Assembly: GCA_013368325.1 (NCBI GenBank)
Contig: JAACJK010000219.1
Location: 558,001 to 622,000, forward strand
Length of the DNA: 64,000 bases
Origin: Ephemerocybe angulata
Taxonomy: Eukaryota > Basidiomycota > Agaricomycetes > Agaricales > Psathyrellaceae
Direction: 5' to 3'
The notes below the pieces were generated by a model. The model was not told where the DNA came from. It was given only the letters and a program-made list of their open reading frames with translations, and did not search any database. A program made the translations under genes and the position numbers. Position 1 is the stretch's first letter. The number at the start of each line of letters is the position of its first letter. This document shows positions 1-11,428 of the stretch, one piece after another.

Positions 1-102
1 TTGAGTACGCGAAGGACCAGCTGTACGACGCCTTGGCCTTTCGGTAAATTCAGCGACGGAAAGTATCTTTAAAGAGACATGTGAGCATCAAGCAACCCCG
101 CC

Positions 103-3100
103 CTAGTTTGGACTCACCGAGAGGTCGTGATTCAGAGGATTTATGTCTAGCGCCGCCCTTTCCCAGTCATCCAGTGCGGCTAGCCACGGTTGGTAGAATA
201 TATTCTGACTAAGTTTCGTCGGCGCAGTTGATTCATAGGTCTTGTTCGTGTGCTCGCGAATCCGAGTTGTTGAGCCTGGGGGGCGGCCTTTACGGCCAAT
301 CTTAGACCGCTTTCGCATACTCGTATAGTCGTCCAGAGTATGGAGCAAGTTTCCGACAAGGAAAGACCTCCAAACAGGTCGCCGGCGCCTGTACCGAGTT
401 CGAATATAGACCCCACCATCAAATTCATCTTCGCTTTCATCGTCACTCATCCCGGCTGCCTTGAGCAGTTTCAGGAGAGAGGCGTGAGTTCGGAGGTGCG
501 GGAATGCATTGGATGTTGCGAGGCGGGCCTTGTATAGCTAAAAAATAGAATTTGTTAAGCAATGTTGTGATTTGTTCATCGATCAGACGCCATACCTTGT
601 TTCTCCTAGTGTAGTTGTTTGTTTTCTTCAAACGGACATGCCGAACTCTGGCGTGGTCCTCGTGAGATGCCTCTGCGTACATGTTGAAGAGGTGAAGAAC
701 GTGGGTCGTCACAATATGCGTCAAGACCTTATCGTTCAGGAAAATGGGAGGGATCGCCTGGCCGTTCTCGAATATGTTGTTAATCGTCCCATCTTCTACC
801 GCGGCCTTGAACGAAGCCACGGCTAAGAATATCGCCCGTTTGTTGAATGGATCCCTTGGCCAGCGCTCAAACTCAAAACGAAAGGTTTCAGGAGAAAGGA
901 CGAAGCAACCAGGCCCTTTCCGGATATAGTTTTCGTACTCGTCGTCGGTGAGTGGGACATAGCGATGCAGGGCGATCCCCAGCGCACTTCGACCCTCGTT
1001 TTCGTCATCATCATCGTCTTCCTCCCCGCTTGACCCGGAAGCTCCATCTCCATTTCGAACTCGAAGATTCAGCTTGAGGAGCGTTTCGTCAATGTGAATA
1101 CGAACATATTCCTGGAGAGTGTCAGCCTGGCTACGACCATCAGCATTGAAGGAAGAAACACTTACCTGGAAGAAGGATAGACAAGGGTGATTTTTCACCT
1201 CTGGTGGAAGCGTCGACTTTCGGTACTTCCTTTCGGGAGTAGGCTGGGACTCCGGATTAGCAAAGGCTCGCTTAAGGAGCTCATTCTGTTCCTGGCGAAT
1301 GCGCAAGTCTTCTTCGTGATACCTTTCCTGACGTTCTTCGTACTGGTCCATGCGCGTATTGAGATCTTCGGCCATCTGCTCTAGATGCTCGCCGTAGAAC
1401 CTCAGCACGTTATTGATACCCTCAGCTGACGTATGTTCTGAAGGATCAGCGAAGAAATCAGGCTGAGGGTCAGGGGATGGTGTAGGATTCCTGTAAGAAC
1501 GCTCCTAGTTTCTCATTAGCATTAGAAACAGCATCGAAAAATGCTTTCAATTCATTATTCACCTTCTTTTTCCTTCCCTTCTTCTTCTTCTTCTTCTTTT
1601 GCGGGTCTTCATCTCCGGAGGAGTTTGAAGGTGGGCCGTCGAAGTCTTCATCGCCTCCACCCCCACCGCCTCCCCCGCCACCGCTTCCGCCTGGTGCTCC
1701 GCCCCCCGCATTGGGCCTCATCCCTCGGCTGCCGCCCGCATCCCTCTCTGCGCCGCGCCCACCATTGCCTTGTCTGTAGGGTACTCCCCCCGCCCCACCT
1801 CCTCCACCTCCTCCACCTCCTCCTCCTCCTCCACCTCCTCCACCTCCTCCACCTCCACCTCCTCCTCCACCTCCACCTCCACCTCCTCCTCCACCTCCTC
1901 CACCTCCGCCACCTCCTCCACCTCCGCCACGCCTGCTCCCTCCTCCCCTGTTTCTGCTGTTTCTATCACCACCGCCGCCACCGCCGCCATCGTCCGCGGG
2001 AGCGGGGGTTTGCCGGACTGCAGCAGTTCTGGGGCTTATCATCCTCGCAACACGGTTCCACAAACTAGAGAGCCCACCGCCACTAACTCCATTCCCGCCC
2101 GGAACATCGTTTGGATCTGGGGTGTCGTCATTATGGCCAAGCACGTTGTCCGCGCTGTGGTTGTTGCCTTCGTCGTCAGAGGACTGCACATCGTCCAGCT
2201 GGGAGGGCACTTCATGGCGATTCCCTTCGGCATGGGCAACTTGAATGGCAGTAGGATCGTCCCCATCATCATCAGGATCGCCCCCATCGTCATCATGCTG
2301 GACATCCTCCGACTGTTCCGTTTCGTAGTCAGCATGAGGCGCAAGGGAATCTTCCTGAAGAGGGTTTAGAGTGGGCTACATAGCAAATGTATTGACTTAC
2401 AACTTCGTCTTCGTAATCCTCATCATCCGACGAACTGCGACGCTCTTCGCTTGAGGATTTTTCAAACTCATCTTCGTCCTCCTCGTATATCGTCGAAGCC
2501 GAGGGACCGCGCCCGAGAGTCTATTCGTCAAACCAGTAAGCACCCCACATGTAAAACCAACGGCTTCTTGATACTGACCTTCCTGCGAGGTTGCCTTGAT
2601 AGCCACTTATTTCGTGCTCCTTGTGACGAAGGTGCATGAGGCGGTGGATTGTCAAAGAATGGGTTTTCATCGTCGAAGCCTCCAAGAGCATCTTCTCGCT
2701 GTTTACCTCTTGCCTTCTCTGACAGGGGAGCACGGGGGGGAGGGCTTGGTTGGGCCGATCCTTCACTCGCTGCTGCAGTCGCTGTGAGTAGAGGACCGCG
2801 AGGTGAAGGGATCGGGGGCTCTGGTACACGTTGAGTTTGCGCCTCCCTTGCTGCTCGGGGTTGAGGTAAGTGGGTCGGGTCTGCCGAGTAATTGTGCGAG
2901 GAGAGGTTTCGGGGCAGGGGTTTCGGTGCCGCTGGTTGTCTGGGTTGCTCGGGCTGAATCAAAGTTGAACCTTGAGCGAAGCCTTGCCATGTGGTTGAAC
3001 GTCGAAGAGGAGGAGCGTAGTTAGCTGGCGGAGCTCGACCTGCCGCTGTATTGACGGAAGCGGCTACGGGCGATGGTCCTGAAGCCCTGGGCGGTGTTTT

Positions 3101-5693
3101 GGGCAGAGGTGGTGGCATTGGAATGGGCAAACGAGAAGGCAGAGCAAAGGGCGGTAGCGGTAGCGAGTATGATGAAGACGCGTCAGGTTCGCGCTGCGGG
3201 TGTGGAATCGCGGGGGCTGGGTTGAAGATCGTCGGTCCGGTTGAAGGAAGTGCAGCTATCTGGGGTTCTTGCAGTGCTCGTTCCGGATTCTGGGCGGGCG
3301 TCGGCCCTCCAGACGGTACTGCAGGTATTTGGGGTTGCTGTGGAGGCTGAGCCGCAGGAGCGAAGGCTCTGTCGGGTCCGGCGAGATTCGCGAAACCCGC
3401 ATGAGGTTGTTGGGCTGAGGGAGCTGGCGCTTGCCCAGGGCCCTGGAGAAGCATCGGTGCTCCAGAAGATTGGGGTCGCGGCGGGAGGTGAACCGCGGGA
3501 GCGAAGGCGAAACCCTGATGCCCCGCTTGAGGTTGTTGGGCCGAGGGAGCTGGCGCTTGCCCAGGGCCCTGGAGAAGCATCGGTGCTCCAGAAGATTGGG
3601 GTCGCGGCGGGAGGTGAACCGCGGGAGCGAAGGCGAAACCCTGATGCCCCGCTTGAGGTTGTTGGGCTGAGGGAGCTGGCGCTTGCCCAGGGCCCTGGAG
3701 AAGCATCGGTGCTCCAGAAGATTGGGGTCGCGGCGGGAAGTGAACCGCGGGAGCGAAGGCGAAACCCTGATGCCCCGCTTGAGGTTGTTGGGCGAAGGGG
3801 GCTGGCGCTTGCCCGGGGCCCTGGAGAGGCGTCGGTGCGCCCGAAGATTGGGGTCGCGGCGGGAGCTGAACCGCGGGTGCGAAGGCTCGTTCAGCCCCCG
3901 CGATGTCCACGAATCCTCGAAACGGTGCGGAAGGCGGCCTCTGCTGCTCTGAGTGCTGTGTCGAGGCTGTCGGTGCTTGCCTAAGTACCTGTGGTTGATG
4001 CAGCACCCCAGACGCTTCGGGTGGCGACTGTGCATACCGCGTTGGAGCGAGTGGTACTCCAGTGCCAACTGGATTACCCGGCTCTTGACGAGCGACACCA
4101 GGCGGCTGAGCATGTCGTGCGTCCTGCGATGAAGAGGTAAATGCAAATCGTGATCCTCGAACCGCTTGGGACGGCTGAGGCGGATACGGCGCTGAAATAT
4201 CTGGGGCTTGCCCAGGCCCTTGAAGTTGATGGAGTCCCGTAGCTCTGTTCAGCTGCTGTGGGCCACCTGTAGAGGGATCGAAGGATTGTCCAGAGCTAGC
4301 AATAGGGCCCGATCCTTGAGAAACAGGTATTTGAGCTTGTTGATGGTGTTGGGACGGGGCGGCGAGTACAGATCCTGCTTGGCCCGTCGCTTGAAGTTGC
4401 TGAGGTTTCTAGGGCTTGTGTTGATGGACTCGGCGCATGTCCTGGCATCGAAAGTCCTTCAGGCTCTTGATGTGTCGCTGGAGAGCGTTGTGTACTCGTT
4501 CGATTATTCGCGGAAGCTCTGGACGGACGATATTCTCGTCCAGCAGGATCTGGGGGCGCACTGTGTCGGGTAGTTACACTCCGCGATGCTAGACGAGCTG
4601 GGGTTGCAGAAGGTTGAGCTGCTGGAGCCCCTGAGGATGAGTGGGAGCCCGTGCCTCGCGAGGGGGGACGGGTTGCAGTTGGAGGAGCGGGAGGATTGGT
4701 CCGAACAGATGAACGAAAAGACGAGGACTCCATGCGTGTCGCAGGCTTAGAAGGCGGGGCATTTGATCCCCATGGTCTACGGGTTGCGGTTGAGTCTGCC
4801 GACGCTCGCCTGGCGATACCCTGTTTAGGGATCGGTCCTCTATCTGACGATGCCTCCTTTTGAGCTGTACGGCGGGCTTCATAGAGCACCTGGTATGGCT
4901 GGGCATTATAGGTCTAAATCCTAATCAGACTCTATGATAATTTGAAAAGAAGGTAACTTACTGGTCGCGCCTGTGATTGAGGTTTTTCTTGACGCGAACC
5001 GGATGCCTCGGCAGTGGGGAGCCCCTAGATTAACGGTATCAACTTCCTGGAGCAACTTGGTTCCTTTCGACGTACCTGGGCTGGAGCTGTTTGAATCGCA
5101 CCCCGCTTTGCCTTGGGTCGAGCGTCGTCTGCTTTCTTGGAAATATTACGCTTCTGTTTGGGCGTCTTCTCTTTGCCTTGGGAGTCGCAGCTCACGGTCT
5201 AATCATATGTCGCATTAGGCTGAGTGTTGAACAGAGTATTCAGCGCGGGATACTTACTGAAGCAACACTATTCTCACGACTCATAAGACGAGCGCTGCGT
5301 CTCTGGGGAAGTGGGACCTGCGGTAAGCTTAGTTGGGTTACGAATGCATGTAAAGCTATTAGCAGGACTTACCACTGCTCGAGGCTCAGGCACAGGCTGA
5401 GCCGCACCAGAATCCTCTGCGTGATCGGTCGGTTCGTCAAAAGTTGGGAGTGGCGCCGCCTGCAGACGCTCGAAGCTAGAACCGATCTCCTCCGCCTCCG
5501 TCACCTCCATTTCTGACAGCTCTCGAGATTTCTTCTGTAGGTGGCCTATAAACGAAGACTTGTGGACAATTGCATTCGGATCCATCGCTCCACGAGGTCC
5601 TCCCAATCTCCGTTTTTCTGAATCTGGAGTTGGCATGCGTATACGTTTGCCTAGGACCGCATCTGCGTCATCTGGGCTCTGCGGACCGTCCAT
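103..5693 (-). CDS. Large repeat-rich protein with conserved C-terminus, Plavaka-associated accessory family (multi-exon)
   Basis: Unrecognised enzymatic function. The conserved part is the last ~450 residues, made of three exons (1462-1166, 1111-596, 537-103). These carry the helical segment ending KLLKAAGMSDDESEDEFDGG, the WRSFLVGNLLHTLDDY stretch and the near-terminal NIFYQPWLAALDDWERAAL motif. From memory, this arrangement is typical of an Agaricomycete family found beside Plavaka-type transposases. Upstream exons (5693-5373, 5317-5258, 5198-5076, 5024-4962, 4913 to about 4500, then to 2579, 2520-2401, 2354-1563) are low complexity: Ser/Pro/Arg-rich, then Pro/Gln repeats, an acidic Ser block (DDEDYEDEV) and poly-Gly followed by a Lys run. 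Most junctions keep frame; the join between about 4300 and 4600 is unresolved. GRKGRPPGS resembles an AT-hook and could bind DNA. Start ATG at 5693 is the first in frame. A nuclear role is inference. Confidence 0.7.
1795..1990 (-). repeat. GGN trinucleotide microsatellite encoding poly-glycine
   Basis: On the plus strand this is an imperfect (CCT/CCA/CCG) run. Read in the minus-strand gene it gives about 50 nearly uninterrupted glycines, with shorter Gly runs on either side (about 1655-1680 and 1970-1990). Length is probably polymorphic. The histidine-, serine- or glutamate-rich open frames across this stretch are by-products of the repeat. Confidence 0.9.
3390..3890 (-). repeat. 126-bp in-frame tandem repeat (42-residue Pro/Gln unit)
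   Basis: Four consecutive units of 126 bp. The marker aaccctgatg recurs at 3511, 3637 and 3763, exactly 126 bp apart. Each unit encodes 42 residues containing FAPAVHLPPRPQSSGAP and LQGPGQAPAPSAQQPQ. The outer units are more diverged than the inner ones. The period is a multiple of three, so copy-number change would preserve the frame. Confidence 0.95.
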
Positions 5694-5889
5694 TTCGACT
5701 ATCTAGCAAGTATGTTCTTCTTTGAGATGGTTGAGTAGAGGCGCAGAGGATGTAGGTCAGATGGATGAGCAGGTTCTGCAATGCCTTGCGTTGTCGTGCG
5801 TTAAGCCAGTGTCCCCTTTCGGAAGGGCACGCTGAGGTGATGGAACGGGATCAAGAACGGGCTGGAATGCACGTTGCTTCTCATTCACT

Positions 5890-6481
5890 ATGTCGCTTTC
5901 GCCAGAGGCACAGGTATACAGAAAGCCCGTTACTTCTGCCTCCCAATTTCACGCTGACTCCTCCACAGCATGTGCAGCTCCACGGGTGGTACTTCCCGAC
6001 GGATGACTCTGGGGACCCCAACCGACATCTAATACCCACTTATCACTCCTCCGACGGGGTTATGATACCTATCCTTGAATCGGTTTTCAAGGGATATTCG
6101 GCGATGCCTGTTCAGCGCACGTATGTGACGATGCGTGATCAAGCAGGAAGGGAACGGAGATTTGGCTTCTTCCATAGAACAAATTCTGCTCTACCGTCGA
6201 ATGATTCGTTGCGAAGATTTGGGGTGGCCGCACAGTGGTATGGGGACGTTGCGGTTATGCAGATTGGGAAGAGAAGACCCTTCGTTCATTTGCGCAACCG
6301 CGAGCTTGCGATGCTCGCACTCAAGAGGTAGATTTTCTTTAACTGCCATGTGTTCACGAGGCTGAAACCACCCAGATTCCTGTCAGTCGTCGGGGGCCTT
6401 GTGCGCCAAGCTGCGCAGCGCAATGAATCCCCTTCTGTTCCTGGGGAGCTCTTGTTTCGCTGCCGAAGACGGTGCACTTGA
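5890..6481 (+). CDS. Small accessory protein A of a three-gene paralogous set
   Basis: Spliced model: 5890-5913, 5969-6327, 6376-6481, giving 162 residues. Introns of 55 and 48 bp have canonical ends. The first exon codes only MSLSPEAQ. The core has the order: hydrophobic entry (HVQLHGWYFPTDD), a strand ending in IPILESVFKGY, then a basic C-terminal motif (WYGDVAVMQIGKRRPFVHLR). The same order occurs in gene C, where GDLLIARMGKQKRKEYVSI aligns, and the final intron falls at the same RF codon. Function unknown; from memory the motif recurs in mushroom genes near Plavaka-type transposons. Divergent from the long minus-strand gene whose start is at 5693, with about 200 bp between them that could hold a shared promoter. 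Confidence 0.7.
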
Positions 6482-6738
6482 CTGTGTGGTTCTCTCGAAG
6501 CAACGCGTGTCTATACCGTATATGTACAGAATCGAGCATGTCTATGTCCTGAATTGAGGTGTGATGTTCATTTGGGTGACAGCGGCTGTCATCACAGAAG
6601 TCCATGACGCATAACAAAGAGCAAAGCCCTGAGCCACGCGGTGCACATCCGGATGTGGGAAGAATTCTCGATAATCTTCAATATTTAGGTCGAGGATGTG
6701 GGCCCTCCTTCTGTCTTCTACACACACACTCATACGCG

Positions 6739-7326
6739 ATGCCAGTGGATCGCCAGTACCAGCAGGTGATATCGTTCTTTGTGTCCTTCGAATGAGTCTA
6801 TATCTGACTGGAGAACATGTAGGCGATGATCCAGGGATTGTTCCTCGGCCCCACAGAGCTAGTGCATCAACACGTTGCGGTCCCCGTTTTGGACGATGGA
6901 GGAAAGCAGGTACCCGTGGTTGAGGCGACCCTGTGCCCCGATGAGCCGGTCGTGCGCATTGACACAGTTAATTTGCGAGTGCAGTCGCAAGTGGGAGCGG
7001 TAATCGAGTACAGGCTGTTTTTCGCCTACTCCAAGGACGCTCTGCCCAACGTCGCCATTCAGAGGATGTGCCCAACCTCGCAAGTTCGAGGGCCTGTCCT
7101 TATAACGAGGATGAACAGTATGACTCGCAAGTACGAAAGTCTGCAGACGCCCGAGCAAGTTGGCGCTGCAATCGAAGCGCTTAGATTGTAAGTCGCTTCA
7201 TCATGATCGATAATATGTTATCTTACCGGAAGTAGGATACTTTCGAAGGTCGTAGTCGAGGAACCCAGTGCATTGAAACCGTTGGGTGGGATACGCCAGC
7301 TTTTGTTGGCAATTCATCTTCCATAA
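6739..7326 (+). CDS. Small accessory protein B of the three-gene paralogous set
   Basis: Spliced model: 6739-6765, 6823-7187, 7236-7326, giving 160 residues. As in gene A, a tiny first exon (MPVDRQYQQ) precedes a 57-bp intron with a CTGAC branch site; the second intron is 48 bp. The core reads GLFLGPTELVHQHVAVPVL, then EYRLFFAYSKDALPN, then VRGPVLITRMNSMTRKYESL, in the same places as the corresponding parts of A and C. Sequence identity with A and C is low; the assignment rests on gene layout, exon pattern and size. Function unknown. Co-oriented with A and C, each separated by about 260 bp. Confidence 0.6.
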
Positions 7327-7598
7327 TTGTCGGAGCCGTGACGGCGAATGGTAGCATTACAACGATATCAATAGCTAAGGCATATGAGAACGGGGATATC
7401 TCAATTAACTGCTGCTGGGAGACTTACCTGCATCGTGTTCGACGTATTTGTTTCTATTAGGTGAACCATCCGGAATCTAACAAGGATGCGGCCTTTCATT
7501 TCTCCTTCCCGATAAATAGCGGGCGCCTTTGACAATCGTACAGCACCCACCAATACTCTCGAAATCTACCCCGCCAACGCCCTCGAATCCACCCCACC

Positions 7599-8383
7599 AT
7601 GGCTGCCCCCCACGCCCAAGATGCCGGATACGCCAACCTTCCTGGACCTGCTTACGCGGGAGAGCAGGTCGTCGCCCCCGCCGTCGCGCGTTTCGTCAAA
7701 GGAATCTACTTCCCCCCCTCCGTTACAGGCGTTCACCGCCAAGTGCAAGTCCCATACGTGCAATTGCGTAAACGTTTCTTGGCTCCTCAAACGGTCCTGG
7801 AAGGTCATCCGACCATTCCTATCCTCAACACCTTTGTTCACGTCGTCACGGGTAACGACGACGACCGCGCCATCACCTCCTTTCGAATCATTTCCCGCCG
7901 GCACGACCTATTCCTAAACAACCCCGCGCTCTGGGCGATGACCAATGGGATCAGCTGGAAAGGAGATCTTCTCATTGCGAGGATGGGCAAGCAGAAGCGG
8001 AAAGAATACGTCTCGATCGCAGGCAAGGACCAGAGACAACTTGCGCTATGGGTTGTTAGGAGGTAAGGGCGGTTCTTCTCTTTGTGAAGACTTTTCTAAT
8101 ATGAGGGGGAAGGTTCGTACAGTGGGTGCAGGCGCACGGTGGCGCGATCCCGCCGCAGGTCGAGTTGGCCGGGCAAGGAGTTCAGCTTCCTTTCGCCAAC
8201 GATAATGCGGCCGGAAATGTCAACCAGCACCCAATTGTCCAGGCTGCCCAGGCTCCTATTGCACCCCAGGTCCCTGCCGCAGTCCAGGTGATGGTGCCCG
8301 AGACCCCCCGGCGACGCTCCGCTAGGCTCACCCCGCCTACTACTGTCGCCCAAGCGTCTTCTTCTCGAAGCCGCGCTCGTTAG
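7599..8383 (+). CDS. Accessory protein C of the three-gene paralogous set
   Basis: Spliced model 7599-8062 and 8113-8383 (50-bp intron), 244 residues. N-terminal half: KGIYFPPSVTGVH, LEGHPTIPILNTFVHVVTG, then WKGDLLIARMGKQKRKEYV, which parallels the basic motif of gene A. After the RF junction an Ala/Pro/Gln-rich C-terminal half ends in RRRSARLTPPT and SRSRAR, a basic tail that could be a nuclear localisation signal. ATG at 7599 lies in a good context (caccatgg). No enzymatic motif is seen. It is the longest and best-preserved of the three. Confidence 0.75.
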
Positions 8384-8674
8384 TCTATGTTGTGTAGAAT
8401 CGATGCCCCAATGTTTCACCGAGGAATGATTTCGTATTGCCCGTTCCGCTGTAAATTCTCTTTGATACAGACTTGTCCCCCTATGGCGTCTTTCCTCATA
8501 TATAATCAGCTATTTTCCTGCCACGAAAATCATACAACTTACCACGAAGCACCAGAACAACATATAGCGAGGCATCCGCGTGGAAATTACTAAGAAATTG
8601 CACGAGGCGACGTACGAAAGAGAGGATAAAAGGCACGCCTCCGCGCGTTCTGTCTTCATCCTCCTCCTTCCATC

Positions 8675-10351
8675 ATGGCTGAACCGAAGATCGGTAATTA
8701 CAGCCGCTCCCATAAGCTGACTCCCCATCTCGCCCCAGTCAACTCGATCGTCTTCTCGCCTGACGGGAAGTACATGGCTTCAGGGGGTGAGTGGCCGGCT
8801 TATGATATTTGTTCTCCACCAACAAAGACTTTCTCTACGCCGATCTCAGGGGATGATGGACGCATATCCATTTTATCCTCGCCTGAAGGTACAGTGCAGA
8901 CGATCCAAAGCAATCAAGACTCCGTTGTCGTCTTGAACTGGATGAAGACTTCTCAGCGCGCCCAGCTCCTTCTGTCGGGTGGGGCGGACGGGACCGTCAA
9001 GCTCTGGAGGCAAAACAAGTCCACGGTGAGAATGACGTCGCATATCTATTACTGTAGCTAACGTACCTCGGTCCTTCATGCGCACTCAGGCCTTCACCCT
9101 GATACAAAGTATGACCGTGATGGATCACCCTATTGAAGACATCGACGTTATTGGTACCAAGCTGGCTGTTGTCGGCAACGGCGGCCTGTTTTTCTACAAG
9201 GTTAACCCACACGAGTATCATCCTAGCACTGAGGGTGCATTCGAGCCGATCCACACCGTTTTGGACGGCATTATCGGCGGTAGGATCCAATCCGACCAGG
9301 GAAAGATTCGAAGCGTGCGTTTCATTGGTCGAGGTGGGGCGGCCGTCGTCGGGATGCTGAACCGTGTGCTGTAAGTGAGCCCGTGCCATCCGCATATTCC
9401 TGCCCAATAAAGTCCATGCCCCTAGCCTGTGCTGGGATCTCGTTACAAAAAGGCGGGTTTTCAGAGAACGCCTTGAGACGCGCATGTGAGCATGTTGTTC
9501 CTTTCCAAACGAGAGGGAGCTGACTTTCGACTACAGCGGCAATATGGAGTGGGACGAAGGATCTCGTAGGCTCGCGATATGGAACTTATACGACGGCATT
9601 GACGTCTACGAAATCCAAGCTACTTTCGCCGTCCGCCCCATCAAGATTTCGCTCAAAATCGAGCGCAATTACGTTGCCCAGATTCGGTTTCTGACGGAAG
9701 ACGTGCTCGTCGTTGGAAGCGACAACGCGGTGGTGCAGATTGTCAGCATTCAGAATCAATCTGTTATTAAGAAATTAAAGCAGAACTCCAGTAAGTCAAT
9801 GCCAGTTGAGAAGAGCACATCTCGTACTCACCTACTCCTAGAGCGTCATTTAGTCCAGGCAGTCGCGGTATTATTCTTCGTTCACAACCCTTTTCAGCAT
9901 CTGACTGCTCGAATGACAGTGCTGCAGAAGGACCATCGTGGAAACGGGAATCGTCCAACATGTTATCGCCGGTGGGTCATCGGAGATTGACGCCGGAGGG
10001 GAGATCCGCGTCTGGAACACGAAGGGGGTATGTATTCCCTTTCCCATTTCCTTTCGACAGGGGCTCAATAAACTTCAGCCTCTCTTTGTGGCGAAATCGT
10101 GGTGGTCGTTCGCCAGCAGCGCGTTCGTGCTCATGGTAGTCGCCCTCGCTACGATCCACGTCATGGCCTATTCGAGGATCATCTGCGAAAGGGAGGGTGA
10201 CAAGGAATTGACGGTCCTTTGTGAGCAAACAATTGCATCGAGTAATTGGGTGATCGAGGCGTCGCAGGGATTGATCGAGGGGTCGAGGCGTTTGATCGAG
10301 GCGGCCTTCAACAAAGCGGAAGAATGGCGCAGGGACTACAGCGCAGAGTAG
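8675..10351 (+). CDS. WD40-repeat protein with C-terminal membrane anchor
   Basis: Eight exons: 8675-8786, 8850-9025, 9090-9370, 9426-9485, 9537-9790, 9842-9867, 9920-10027, 10079-10351; introns 51-64 bp. WD40 signatures include VNSIVFSPDGKYMASGGDDG, LLLSGGADGTVKLWRQ, RVLLCWDLVTKRRVF, RRLAIWNLYDGIDVYEI and a last blade ending GGEIRVWNTKG. The propeller is followed by a hydrophobic helix (FASSAFVLMVVALATIHVMA) and about 50 charged helical residues. WD40 propellers are interaction scaffolds; this one would sit on a membrane, a layout I do not recognise as a named family. The two small exons at 9426-9485 and 9842-9867 are inferred from splice ends and the WD repeat they complete. The promoter shows aggataaaag at 8622. 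Confidence 0.75.
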
Positions 10352-10480
10352 ACAAAGGCCATGTATGTGTACGCAGTCGTAGCATGTAGCTCTATGCAAC
10401 CGAGATTCTCCTTTCGGTGACAAAGCACGGTTTGCACTCATAAGAGGTCTACGTTGAGGTTGACGGACCCACAGGGTATC

Positions 10481-11240
10481 ATGTTCGCCCACTTCCATTC
10501 GCGATTCCGCCGAGAAAGGGTTCGTGGTCGGTCGCCTTATCGGTTGACTCGAGAGCTGAACGATGCCGATGTGAGTCCAATTCACTACGGCTCCGACCTT
10601 TCCTCATGACGATGACCTCCAGGATGTGCGCCTGATTGACCAGCGCTTCCCTTTGCCGAACCCCCAGCACAATGATTCAAATATCCCCCCAAATACAACG
10701 TCACCGCCAGGGCCGCCAACGCCCGGCGGCCCCACTTCACATCCCAAGTCCTCCATCAAGCCGCCCGCTCTCCGCAGGCCTGCCCCTACGACATCAGCGA
10801 AGGCAAGCAAACCCTCGGTCACCATTCAAGCCCGCCAGCCACGCTCCACTCCCGCCTTCCGCGTCCTCCGCAATCAGCACACCAGAGGCGTTGTGGAGAA
10901 ATGCGACTATAGCTTGCGCAAGATTAGGAAGACCGACACGACGTATCGGTACTACTCGGTTTTGAACGCGGCAAATGCGGAGCTACCGCCTTACTTCGAC
11001 CCCAGCCTAACGCCGCCAGCGGAAGTTGGGGACCTCTGTGTGCGACAGAACAATGGCGGGACGCAGATATACTGGGTACTGGACCCAGCTGGCGTCTGGC
11101 TCAAGGCCGAGGAGGGATTCGCACATCCGACGCTTCCGAAGTACGTGCTGCATCTCCAGGGAGACGGGGGACGATGGGTTCAAGGGAAATCCATCCAGAC
11201 ATATGCATACAGGAAAAAGAAGGTCTCCTCGTCCGAGTAG
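10481..11240 (+). CDS. Hypothetical protein with Pro-rich linker and basic C-terminus
   Basis: Two exons, 10481-10570 and 10623-11240 (52-bp intron), 235 residues. A short basic N-terminus (HFHSRFRRERVRGRSPYRL) leads into a Pro/Ser/Thr linker (residues about 45-100). A globular part follows with SLRKIRKTDTTYRYYSVLN, a VGDLCVRQNNGGTQIYWVL segment and YVLHLQGDGGRWVQG. The last part looks like a small beta-rich domain. No family is recognised. It lies between the WD40 gene and gene F on the same strand. Confidence 0.6.
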
Positions 11241-11428
11241 CGGTAGCGAAGCGTAGACATTGCCACACTTAGAGTATCCCGTCTCTTTTTATGATGTTGG
11301 GCTGTATTTGGTCGATCTATCTATGCTTGGGGAGTTGTAACACATGGCGCGGAAGATCTCCACTCAAATAGAACCGCAAACCACATATAAAGGTCAGATA
11401 GTCCGCTCCCCTTGGTGCGTCGACAGCC

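Noticed and set aside
1541..2369. Long plus-strand open frames rich in His, Leu, Ser and Thr
   Set aside because: They are the complement of the GGN microsatellite and flanking repeats of the minus-strand gene; composition follows the repeat and no exon signals support them.
3390..3890. Regular 126-bp repeats considered as a CRISPR-like array
   Set aside because: Units are contiguous, in frame and without unique spacers; the organism is a eukaryote.
3241..3984. Plus-strand frame with Arg/Glu repeats across the 126-bp units
   Set aside because: Shadow of the Pro/Gln repeats; the minus-strand frame continues into supported exons on both sides, the plus-strand one does not.
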